Origin: CAZTJA01 sp964613745
Lineage (GTDB): Bacteria; Desulfobacterota; Desulfomonilia; Desulfomonilales; Desulfomonilaceae
NCBI GenBank assembly: GCA_964613745.1
Contig: CAZTJA010000110.1
Span: forward strand, 1 to 10,002
Direction: 5' to 3'
DNA: 10,002 nucleotides
The notes below the pieces were generated by a model. The model worked only from the letters and a program-made list of their open reading frames with translations, made no database searches and was not told the origin of the DNA. Of the stretch, positions 1 to 6,962 are shown piece after piece; positions within the stretch are counted from its first letter, which is position 1, and the number at the start of each line of letters is the position of its first letter. Position numbers and translations under genes: made by a program.

Positions 1-2
1 TG

Positions 3-428
3 GATCCGGATCTTACCGCTCGAGATTTCGACCCGACCGGGATTCCGGCTGAATTCAGAGAAAATTATAGATTCCTATCACAGCTCATTTGTTGCAAATC
101 AAAGAACAGCACGGCAATTTCACCTTTAAACGAGCTTTGTAATAAACACCTGCAAGCACTTCGCGGAAAACTTAATCGTAGGCAACTGAAAATAATCAAA
201 GACTTCCTTCTGAATCCTGATTCCGAGGGATTCGAACCGCCTGTTCCCGAGGAGCTGGAAGCCTCAATACGGATAAAGAATAAATCCAGGCTGTTGCCCT
301 GGGAAGAAGAGGCAATTGATAAGATCGATAAATGGAGATCGGACCTTGAATGTATAAGCCGTAAATGGAGCAAGAACGGGATGGGACCCGCCGATTTAAA
401 CAGCAAACGTTGTACGAAGACTCGTTAA
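3..428 (+). CDS. C-terminal part of an unrecognised protein (5' end outside window)
   Basis: The third plus-strand frame is open from the window edge to a TAA at 426-428, giving the last 141 residues of a protein whose start lies outside. The visible part is soluble, charged and probably mostly helical. It has a basic stretch (RGKLNRRQLKIIKDFL), a proline/glutamate-rich turn (EPPVPEELEAS) and an acidic/aromatic segment (LPWEEEAIDKIDKW), and ends in a basic tail. There is no transmembrane segment and no motif I recognise. I prefer this frame because its composition is protein-like, whereas the antisense frame over 65-406 is Ser/Leu/Arg-rich, as antisense translations usually are. It converges on the next gene with a 60-bp gap. 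Function unknown. Confidence 0.6.
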   Translation, partial: DPDLTARDFDPTGIPAEFRENYRFLSQLICCKSKNSTAISPLNELCNKHLQALRGKLNRRQLKIIKDFLLNPDSEGFEPPVPEELEASIRIKNKSRLLPWEEEAIDKIDKWRSDLECISRKWSKNGMGPADLNSKRCTKTR

Positions 429-488
429 TTGGAGTAACTTAGCGGGATTTTAGGGCGGCCTATCGGCAGAAAGTAATGAAGAGATATC

Positions 489-746
489 TTAGCCTTTTAG
501 CTTGTTCCAAAATGAATGCAATCGTCCTATCGTACAGAACTCACCCGTGTTCACAGCATCTTCACCGTACAATTTCTTGACCTCGCTCAATCCAAGTTTC
601 CTAGGTTCATGGTAATGGCATGTTCCGGATAATGGAGAGAATTGGACATCGGAAACAACTGCCAGACCATAGGGGCAGTTGTCCATTTTAGAGCATTCCA
701 AACAACCCCACAGATCATCGAATTCGGTAAATTTGAATGTGCTCAT
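489..746 (-). CDS. Small cysteine-rich protein, possible metal or Fe-S binder
   Basis: This 85-residue protein starts at an ATG preceded by a strong AAGGAG six bases upstream. It has five cysteines in a suggestive layout: C15-x2-C18-x5-C24 near the N-terminus (GCLECSKMDNCPYG), a C43-H44-x-H46 cluster (GTCHYHEPRK), and C71. Four or more of these could form a zinc site or an Fe-S cluster; that is inference from spacing, not a family match. The rest is soluble and the C-terminus is short and basic. No signal peptide is visible, so it is probably cytoplasmic. It lies 212 bp downstream of the cyclophilin-like gene on the same strand, with a good promoter candidate of its own at 842-870, so it may be transcribed independently. 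Family not recognised. Confidence 0.75.
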   Translation of the reverse strand: MSTFKFTEFDDLWGCLECSKMDNCPYGLAVVSDVQFSPLSGTCHYHEPRKLGLSEVKKLYGEDAVNTGEFCTIGRLHSFWNKLKG

Positions 747-841
747 TTGATTCTCCTTGCGAGTTCGGGTCGGTCACTCGCCGTAAACAGCCAAAACCGA
801 GTAGATTTGCAACTGTGTCGGAATCGTGTTCCTCTTAATGC

Positions 842-870
842 ATCATAACGTACCCTACTAGATCTGTCGA
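842..870 (-). promoter_or_regulatory. Candidate sigma70-type promoter for the small cysteine-rich gene
   Basis: Read on the minus strand there is TCGACA, a spacer of exactly 17 bases, then TATGAT. Each hexamer matches the consensus at five of six positions. It would start transcription near 835, leaving a leader of about 90 bases before the ATG at 746. It lies in the gap between two minus-strand genes. Confidence 0.5.
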
Positions 871-939
871 GATTGAATTTCTAGGCATTTAGTGCGCATC
901 GCTCAAAGCAAAGTACAATGCTCGGGTGCGATGATTTGA

Positions 940-955
940 GATAACTTACGTTATC
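940..955. repeat. Short perfect inverted repeat after the cyclophilin-like gene
   Basis: GATAAC and GTTATC (6 bp arms, 4-base loop TTAC) lie three bases beyond the stop codon of the minus-strand gene at 959. No T-tract follows in the transcribed direction, so it is not a convincing intrinsic terminator. It could be a weak RNA hairpin or a protein-binding site. Confidence 0.3.
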
Positions 956-958
956 CCA

Positions 959-1339
959 TCACTCTGTTTGATCCACCGGGATCAATTCAATTTCCTGAGC
1001 GTTCATAACCTTCTTGAATACTTCGGGAGATTGAGAGACTTTGCCGATGATGTTCACAGCTGATGCCGGAATTATCTTACCTGGTGTGCTCATTGGAGTG
1101 GGTCCAAAAAAAATGCAAAAACAATCTCCTTCAGGCCAATAGCCCAAATCGCCCAGTTCAACTTCTTCTCTGGCCGTTTCGTCCAACTCACAATGAACGG
1201 GAATTGAAAAGTAGATTTCGTCGCCCCAGGTATTGAAACCCGTCTTGAACGGCAGTAAGCCGAAGATCGCTTCTGCGGTTTTGGAATTGTTCAGCACTGC
1301 GGGAATTGTCAATTGGCCAATGCGTATTTCAATGTTCAT
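959..1339 (-). CDS. Cyclophilin-like fold protein (TM1367/DUF369-type)
   Basis: This 126-residue protein matches, from memory, the small single-domain family with a cyclophilin-like beta-barrel known from structural genomics (TM1367-like). Recognisable parts are the N-terminal strand (MNIEIRIGQL), the AVLNNSKTAEAI segment, WGDEIYFSIPV around residues 39-49, the GDLGYWPEGDCFCIFFGPTP block and the ASAVNIIGK strand. Known relatives generally lack the catalytic arginine of true prolyl isomerases, and their role is unclear. An in-frame ATG lies seven codons upstream, but GAGGAG at 1346-1351 sits six bases before the ATG at 1337-1339, so the shorter start is preferred. It is cytoplasmic, with no signal peptide. 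The gene is divergent from the EamA transporter, separated by 173 bp. Confidence 0.85.
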   Translation of the reverse strand: MNIEIRIGQLTIPAVLNNSKTAEAIFGLLPFKTGFNTWGDEIYFSIPVHCELDETAREEVELGDLGYWPEGDCFCIFFGPTPMSTPGKIIPASAVNIIGKVSQSPEVFKKVMNAQEIELIPVDQTE

Positions 1340-1345
1340 GAATTT

Positions 1346-1351
1346 CTCCTC
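1346..1351 (-). promoter_or_regulatory. Ribosome binding site fixing the cyclophilin-like start
   Basis: GAGGAG on the minus strand is followed by six bases and then ATG. It lies inside the longer in-frame reading that begins at 1360, which argues for the internal start at 1339. Confidence 0.7.
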
Positions 1352-1380
1352 AGAGTGCACTGCCGATCGTCAAAGCTCTT

Positions 1381-1409
1381 TTGACTTTTCTGTTAGGCAA
1401 TACTAAACT
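1381..1409 (+). promoter_or_regulatory. Candidate promoter for the EamA transporter gene
   Basis: TTGACT (five of six consensus positions), a 17-base spacer and TAAACT (four of six). Transcription would begin about 95 bases before the ATG at 1513. The -35 is good and the -10 is mediocre. Confidence 0.35.
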
Positions 1410-1512
1410 GGGTTGAGAAACATTGGAACAAATTTTCGTGATTACGGGCAGATATCATTCGGTCTAACGATTTTAAGTACGAGGACCCGGCCCCAGTGCT
1501 CCGGTATCAATA

Positions 1513-2385
1513 ATGAATTGGTTCTTCATTGCTTTGAGTTGCGCCGTTTTTACCGCTTGCTGCGATGCAGTTTCGAAGCGCCTAATGCAAACATACGATG
1601 AGTGGGTTACCGGGACGGCGGTACTGGGAATTTCCTCCATCATGCTCATTCCGATTTTCCTGAATGCCCAGGCACACCCGATCACGACAGACTTTATCAT
1701 TCTGTTGATGATTGCTTTGCCGTTGGAAATATTCGCTTACTACTTGTTCTTATCCGCTATACGACAAGCGCCGTTGTCATTAACCGTTCCGCTGCTTGCG
1801 TTTACTCCGGTTCTTTCAATTCCTTGCGCTTATCTGGTTCTAGGAGAAGTCATCAGTATTTCGGGGGCGGTTGGAATCGCATTGGTTACCATCGGCGCCT
1901 ACATCCTTAATGCACATCTTATTTCCGCGAACTTCTTTGCTCCGATCAAGGCGGTCTTTTCTAACCCGGGTTCACGTCGAATGCTCGCAGTGGCAATCAT
2001 TTGGGCACTCACATCGACCCTGGGCAAGAAAGGTGTAGACCTTTATGGGGCCATTCCTTTCGGATGTGTAATTCTATTTGGTGATTTTATAGGGTTTTTG
2101 GCGATTGTTGCCTATCAATCCCGAAAAAAAACCTGGAACTTGGACATCTCAAAAAGGGCGTCGCTGCTGTTCCTGTTTGCCGGGTTACTCATGTCCTTTG
2201 CCGAATTGACCCACTTTATTTCCCTCAGTATGGCACCAGTAGCATATATGATTTCCGTTAAGCGTCTCAGCATGGTATTCGGGGTGATATTGGGTTGGAT
2301 GTTCTTTAATGAACAAAATCTCCGGTACAGATTGGCGGGCGCTTCTGCCATGTCTTTAGGTATATTCTTTATCAATTTTCGATAA
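1513..2385 (+). CDS. EamA/DMT-family transporter, ten predicted membrane spans
   Basis: This 290-residue integral membrane protein has the length and layout of the drug/metabolite transporter superfamily: ten hydrophobic spans in two homologous five-span EamA repeats. Approximate spans are 2-20, 33-50, 59-80, 88-110, 115-135, 157-172, 181-201, 217-238, 242-265 and 272-288. Each repeat ends with the usual EamA pattern: PLSLTVPLLAFTPVLSIP with a following LGE near 87-112, and APVAYMISVKRLSMVFG with FFNEQ at 241-268. These proteins export or import small molecules across the inner membrane; the substrate here cannot be told. ATG 1513 is the only start available, because an in-frame stop lies at 1474-1476. 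No Shine-Dalgarno is visible in front of it, so initiation may be weak or leaderless-like. It stands alone between a divergent gene and the kinase. Confidence 0.9.
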   Translation: MNWFFIALSCAVFTACCDAVSKRLMQTYDEWVTGTAVLGISSIMLIPIFLNAQAHPITTDFIILLMIALPLEIFAYYLFLSAIRQAPLSLTVPLLAFTPVLSIPCAYLVLGEVISISGAVGIALVTIGAYILNAHLISANFFAPIKAVFSNPGSRRMLAVAIIWALTSTLGKKGVDLYGAIPFGCVILFGDFIGFLAIVAYQSRKKTWNLDISKRASLLFLFAGLLMSFAELTHFISLSMAPVAYMISVKRLSMVFGVILGWMFFNEQNLRYRLAGASAMSLGIFFINFR

Positions 2386-2410
2386 TCGATTTCGTTTTAA
2401 GCTATTGCAA

Positions 2411-2439
2411 TTGAATTTTTGTGACGCGGGTAATAGAAT
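2411..2439 (+). promoter_or_regulatory. Candidate promoter for the kinase-WD40 gene
   Basis: TTGAAT (2411-2416), a 17-base spacer and TAGAAT (2434-2439). The -10 matches at five of six positions and the -35 at four. Transcription would start near 2446, about 40 bases before the ATG at 2488. Its -10 box is overlapped by the inverted repeat at 2435-2461. Confidence 0.4.
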
Positions 2440-2461
2440 CGGTGCGTTTGAGACCGATTCT
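2435..2461. repeat. Perfect 9-bp inverted repeat in the kinase promoter/leader
   Basis: AGAATCGGT and ACCGATTCT are exact reverse complements separated by nine bases. The left arm covers most of the candidate -10 box and the right arm falls just beyond the expected start of transcription. That placement suits a repressor operator. As RNA it could form a hairpin, but no T-run follows (TCTCTCAC), so it is unlikely to be a terminator for the preceding transporter gene. Confidence 0.5.
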
Positions 2462-2487
2462 TCTCTCACTATTATCCGAGAATACAT

Positions 2488-5400
2488 ATGGACAGATCAT
2501 TTGAATATTGTTCTCTTGTTCTTTCCATGTTGGACGAATCCGCCGCTACCCCACAATCTCTTGAAATTGTCGGTAAACTCACCAAAAAATCCCCTGATGC
2601 CGCCCTCGAAATATTGCGTACCGGAAAAATCAAACTGAACAAAGTTAATCTCAATAAGGAGATATTGAAGGCGATTACTATTATGGATCAGGGCGGTGTG
2701 ACAGTGGAAATCCACAAGTCGCCCGAAAAATTTCCGGCTCATGAATTGGAAAAAACAACACCGACCCGAAAAGCCTTCTCGCCGGAGTACTCCGGACAAA
2801 TTTCTTCAGAATGTGGCTGGAAAATCGGGGATACAATCGAAAATACTTATCAGGTGTTTGGGTTGGCCGCAGGCGGAATGGGCAAAGTCTACTTTGTCTT
2901 CCATAAGTATTGGAAGATGCGGTTGGCGATTAAGACTCCCCAGCAAAAGGCAATCAAGAATGAATTAAATATACTGCGTTTCCTCCGAGAGGCTGAGTTA
3001 TGGGTGAATTTGGGCGTACATCCAAACATTGCAGTTTGTTATTACGCCCGAGTGATTGATCGGCTACCGAGGCTTTTCATCGAGTACGTAGATGGAGGCA
3101 GTCTCGACGAACGCTTGAAAAAAGGACTACTGAAAGATTACCGTCTAATTGCCGATTTGATGCTGCAATTTTGCCATGGAATGACCTATGCCTTCGAAAA
3201 AGGGATGGTGCACAGAGACATAAAACCGGCAAATTGCCTCATAACGAAAGACGGTATTCTCAAGATAACGGACTTCGGGCTGGTTAAACGCATCGAGGAT
3301 GATACCGTTCCTGAAGAATCAGATAATGAGATTACCGGTGATACGGGACAGGCGAGCCTTCTTGCAAATCTCACCATGTTGGAAGCAGGAATCATGGGTT
3401 CACCATGGTATATGGCTCCTGAAAGGTTGAAAAACAAAGGCAAAGACGATATCCGTTCGGATATATACTCTTTCGGGGTTATGCTCTATGAATTATCTAC
3501 GGGTAAAATGCCTTTTGCCTTTCCTCAAGAATTTTCCCTAAAGCTCCTTGCCAAGAGCCACGCTAAAAAGCCCCCAATTGATCCTTACAGCATAAAATCC
3601 GATCTCCCTAGAGTTCTTGCCGACGTGATGATGACATGTCTTCAAAAAAAGCCGGAAGATCGGTTCCAATCTTTCGACGAAGTCGCCGGCGCTCTCGAAA
3701 AAGTATGCAGTGCTTTGGCTCCTGGAATGCGGACCCGAAAAAAACCTAATTTATTGGATCTGAAGGCGGATTCTCTCAATAACCAAGCCGTATCTCTGAT
3801 CGATTTAGGTAGGGAACAAGAAGCAAGAACTCTCCTTGAAGACGCACATTCAGCTCATCCGGAACACCTGCAGGCCGTCTACAATCTCCATGTGTTGAGA
3901 TGGAGTAAAGGCGAAATTTCAGATCGTGAACTCATAAACCGCATGGAATCCCTTAGAATCGAAGTCAGAGATTCTCCGGATTACGCTCATTTCATGGGCT
4001 TGATTGCTTTGCAAAGAGGTGATCCGGGGCGAGCATCGGCATTGCTTAGAAAATCGTGCTTAGAGGGAAGCCTGTATTCGGAACGCTGGAACGAATATGG
4101 CGGTGACCCAAAGAATTACATAACCGGCATACCATTTAAGCCAATTTCAGAGTATGCACTATTTGCAGGTCACATAAAGAATATTCGTGCGCTTACGTTC
4201 TCGGAAGGTGATTCACGACTTTTATCCATGGGTGAGGACCGCTCCATCAGAGTCTGGGATTTCCAGAGCGGACGATGTCTCAAAAACATCCGAACTTTTT
4301 CCATGGCCCCGGTTGCAGGCGCTTTTTCTCCGGACGGTTCATTGGCAGCTACGTGTTACGGCGAAGCATTTAAAACGGTAGACATCTGGAATATTGCTGC
4401 CGGGAACCTGTTGAGAAAATACGGAGGATTACCTTTAGACGGGTTAATTTTTGCTCCTAATTCTGAAATCCTTGCCGGGTATATGAAAGAAGGGCTCCTG
4501 ACGATCATCCACAAAGCGAAGGATGTTCCGATTGTCCGTGATATGAAAGTCGGCGGAAGAATTTGTTCGGCGGTCTTTATATCAAATGATGAACTGGCTT
4601 TAGGAATGGATACCGGAACGATTCGTGTCCTTCGCATCTCGGACCGGCAATTCATTCACTCCATTCCCGTCCACGACGCAGCGGTGACTTGCCTGATTTG
4701 TGAACCGAGAAGTTCGAATCTTATCTCGGGTAGTGTTGATGAATCCATCTGCGTACTTGACCGGAAATCTTTCGATGTCGTTTCACGTCTGAAGGGGCAT
4801 AGGGGTACAATTTCTGCGGTCTCCAAGATAGCGGAGACGGAATATCTCTTGTCCGCCTCAGAGGATCATACACTCAAAATATGGCACAGTTCTTCGGGCC
4901 GGTGTTTACGAACTATTCCTTGTAGAGAAGATGAAGTTGCTCGTTTGGCGGTCGACCAACGGGGAAAGAGCTTTGTCACCGGCGGAGAAAAAGGGTCACT
5001 CAAGGTTTGGTCAATCGATACCGGCTGGTTCGAGATGAATTTTCTCGAACCGGCAATTTGCCGTCCGAAGACGTTTAAAGAATTGGCCGGGATGCATAAG
5101 GCATTCACTTCCGCTTTAAATGACTTCAGTCGAGAATGGCGAAACGGCGAAACCGCAGATGCTCTTAAGTCCTTTGATCGTATCCGCAACCTCTCAGGTT
5201 TTTCTTGGTCCAAAGAATCTATTCTTGTACGAAACACTGTTTCAAAAGTAACGAAACGCCTAGAACTCAAAGCAGGTTTTTTTATTCGGTCATTGAGGGG
5301 CCACAAAGGGGAGATCACATCGCTGGCTGCTACTTTGGACAATCTCTTCCTACTGACGGGAAGTTCCGACGGTACTGCCATAATGTGGGATGTTGTGACC

Positions 5401-6153
5401 GGGAAATCGGTGAGGAAATATGATACAGGCAGCCCCATCGTTCACGTATGTTCTACGCCGAGAAATATGGGAATACTAACCTTCAGTAAGGATAACTGTA
5501 TCCGGTTGTGGGATGGCGAGGGAAAGCTGACAACCGAGTTCTTTGATATATGTGAACCCATAAAGATTTGTGATGCGGCAGCACGGGCTATAGCTCTGAA
5601 CCTGAATGGCGAACCCGTGAGCGTCAATTTGGAATCCGGAGATTCAGAAGTCCTGGGTCCGGCATTGATTGGCGGTAAGATCATGTGTTTTTCGGAAGAT
5701 GGAGAAACAGCTTATGGATGCAAAAGCGATAGATTAATACAGCGACGCAATATATCAACCAGTCGCATAACATCTGTTTTCCGTGATTTAGGTCAAAACA
5801 TAACGGCGATCCGGCCCTTTATAAATAATGAAACCGTAGTTGCCGGGACTCAGAACGGCGAACTAGCACTTTACATGGGCGGCTCAGGTATGAACATAGC
5901 CTCTATGAAAGGACACTCTGAAGCAGTACTTTCCCTCGCTTCAATGGAAGACGAGATGTGGGCCTCAGGGTCCGGCGATAACTCCATAAGACTTTGGGAC
6001 TGGTCTGCGGAAAAATGTCTCATTGTGCTCGAAGGACACTTGGCTGCAGTCACTTCGGTTATGTTTTTCAAAAATGGATTTATGTTGGCCAGTGGGAGTT
6101 CCGATGGTTCAACCCGATTGTGGGGCTTGGAATGGAATTTGAAAATGGTCTGA
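2488..6153 (+). CDS. Ser/Thr protein kinase with TPR-like region and two seven-bladed WD40 propellers
   Basis: This 1221-residue soluble protein has no signal peptide or membrane span. Order: residues ~6-77, a small alpha/beta segment resembling the ribosomal L7/L12 C-terminal domain; ~78-118, a linker; ~119-405, a Hanks-type kinase; ~430-530, TPR-like helices; ~556-850, a first WD40 propeller; ~851-931, a helical linker; ~932-1220, a second propeller. Kinase residues look complete: glycine-rich loop AAGGMGKVY (127-135, first Gly replaced by Ala), Lys149, Glu168, HRDIKPAN with Asp244, DFG Asp262, GSPWYMAPE (304-312) and Asp325. It should therefore be active. DFG and APE are ~50 residues apart because of an acidic insert after 267. 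By hand I count seven blades per propeller, with clear signatures such as SIRVWD and SIRLWD. Likely role: a phosphorylation hub whose propellers bind substrates or regulators. The start has only a weak GAGA-like site. Its promoter and inverted repeat suggest separate transcription. Confidence 0.95.
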   Translation: MDRSFEYCSLVLSMLDESAATPQSLEIVGKLTKKSPDAALEILRTGKIKLNKVNLNKEILKAITIMDQGGVTVEIHKSPEKFPAHELEKTTPTRKAFSPEYSGQISSECGWKIGDTIENTYQVFGLAAGGMGKVYFVFHKYWKMRLAIKTPQQKAIKNELNILRFLREAELWVNLGVHPNIAVCYYARVIDRLPRLFIEYVDGGSLDERLKKGLLKDYRLIADLMLQFCHGMTYAFEKGMVHRDIKPANCLITKDGILKITDFGLVKRIEDDTVPEESDNEITGDTGQASLLANLTMLEAGIMGSPWYMAPERLKNKGKDDIRSDIYSFGVMLYELSTGKMPFAFPQEFSLKLLAKSHAKKPPIDPYSIKSDLPRVLADVMMTCLQKKPEDRFQSFDEVAGALEKVCSALAPGMRTRKKPNLLDLKADSLNNQAVSLIDLGREQEARTLLEDAHSAHPEHLQAVYNLHVLRWSKGEISDRELINRMESLRIEVRDSPDYAHFMGLIALQRGDPGRASALLRKSCLEGSLYSERWNEYGGDPKNYITGIPFKPISEYALFAGHIKNIRALTFSEGDSRLLSMGEDRSIRVWDFQSGRCLKNIRTFSMAPVAGAFSPDGSLAATCYGEAFKTVDIWNIAAGNLLRKYGGLPLDGLIFAPNSEILAGYMKEGLLTIIHKAKDVPIVRDMKVGGRICSAVFISNDELALGMDTGTIRVLRISDRQFIHSIPVHDAAVTCLICEPRSSNLISGSVDESICVLDRKSFDVVSRLKGHRGTISAVSKIAETEYLLSASEDHTLKIWHSSSGRCLRTIPCREDEVARLAVDQRGKSFVTGGEKGSLKVWSIDTGWFEMNFLEPAICRPKTFKELAGMHKAFTSALNDFSREWRNGETADALKSFDRIRNLSGFSWSKESILVRNTVSKVTKRLELKAGFFIRSLRGHKGEITSLAATLDNLFLLTGSSDGTAIMWDVVTGKSVRKYDTGSPIVHVCSTPRNMGILTFSKDNCIRLWDGEGKLTTEFFDICEPIKICDAAARAIALNLNGEPVSVNLESGDSEVLGPALIGGKIMCFSEDGETAYGCKSDRLIQRRNISTSRITSVFRDLGQNITAIRPFINNETVVAGTQNGELALYMGGSGMNIASMKGHSEAVLSLASMEDEMWASGSGDNSIRLWDWSAEKCLIVLEGHLAAVTSVMFFKNGFMLASGSSDGSTRLWGLEWNLKMV

Positions 6154-6282
6154 CCCAAAATAAAAAAAGACAACCATTCAACAAAAACAAATCCGACGAC
6201 TGCATGATCCTTCAACTTCCGAACTTTTCGAGATACAAGTACGTATGACCAAAGGGCGGAAGCATCAGGCGTCTGGAAGCCA

Positions 6283-6951
6283 ATGAAGAATCAAATCAGA
6301 AAAAATTTGTGGCAAGTAGCCGGAAACGGTCTCACTGATTCGGCGGATGCCGCTGCTTATCTCGTTAGCTTCGGAAATGGAGCTGCTTTGGTGGATTCAG
6401 GCACTGGTCGAAACGGGGCAAGTCTGATCAGCAATATTCATGAATGTCTTGCGAAGGATTCCGTGCTGGAATATCTGTTACTCACTCACTGCCATTTTGA
6501 CCATTCTGGAGGAGCCGCCGACGTACGATCAGAATTCGGATGCAGGGTAGTTGCACACGAACTTGATGCGGTTTACCTGGAGACCGGAAACGATCAAGTT
6601 ACTGCAGCCTCCTGGTATGGCGGTAATTTGGATCCTTTGCCGATTGACGAAAAACTTTCCGGTTCAAAAAACACGCTCCTCGTTGGAATAGGTTCGATTG
6701 TTGCCCATCATTGGCCGGGACATTCGCCTGGTTCAGTGGTATACAGCACACGAATGGGCGAGGAGCTTGTAATTTTCGGGCAAGATGTTCATGGCCCGAT
6801 TCATCCTTCTTTGCTGTCAAATGGGCAGCTTTATCAAGAGTCACTCAGGTATTTGCATGATATGAATGCCGATCTCCTTCTTGAAGGACATTTCGGCATC
6901 ATAGAACCGAAGGAAAAGGTTAAGGAATTTATTAGATCTTTCATGATTTGA
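6283..6951 (+). CDS. Metallo-beta-lactamase fold hydrolase (glyoxalase II-like)
   Basis: This 222-residue protein has the full dinuclear metal site of the superfamily: THCHFDHSGG gives His69, His71, Asp73 and His74; WPGHSPGS gives His147; FGQDVHG gives Asp168; EGHFG gives His203. The compact single-domain length, with ligands like those of hydroxyacylglutathione hydrolase relatives, points to a cytoplasmic thioester, lactone or phosphoester hydrolase; the real substrate is unknown. It is not a secreted beta-lactamase, since there is no signal peptide. ATG 6283 is the first start after an in-frame stop at 6205-6207, and GGAAG lies just upstream at tight spacing. The Rieske gene begins 11 bases after its stop, so the two are almost certainly one operon. 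A redox pairing, as in flavodiiron-like or sulfur-dioxygenase-like systems, is conceivable but not shown. Confidence 0.9.
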   Translation: MKNQIRKNLWQVAGNGLTDSADAAAYLVSFGNGAALVDSGTGRNGASLISNIHECLAKDSVLEYLLLTHCHFDHSGGAADVRSEFGCRVVAHELDAVYLETGNDQVTAASWYGGNLDPLPIDEKLSGSKNTLLVGIGSIVAHHWPGHSPGSVVYSTRMGEELVIFGQDVHGPIHPSLLSNGQLYQESLRYLHDMNADLLLEGHFGIIEPKEKVKEFIRSFMI

Positions 6952-6957
6952 AAGGAG
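6952..6957 (+). promoter_or_regulatory. Ribosome binding site of the Rieske gene
   Basis: AAGGAG begins directly after the hydrolase stop codon (6949-6951) and sits five bases before ATG 6963. This favours the ATG over an in-frame TTG at 6948 and shows that the two genes are translated from one message. Confidence 0.75.
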
Positions 6958-6962
6958 AAACG

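Noticed and set aside
65..406. Long minus-strand ORF at the left edge
   Set aside because: Its translation is Ser/Leu/Arg-rich and motif-free, and it is antisense to a more protein-like plus-strand frame.
897..940. CATCGC/GCGATG and CTCAAA/TTTGAG pairings suggestive of alternative RNA structures
   Set aside because: The arms are only six bases, overlap each other, and do not form one continuous stem; chance is likely at this length.
4866..5438. 190-codon minus-strand ORF inside the kinase gene
   Set aside because: It is antisense to clear WD40 coding sequence, with shadow-like composition and no ribosome binding site I could see.
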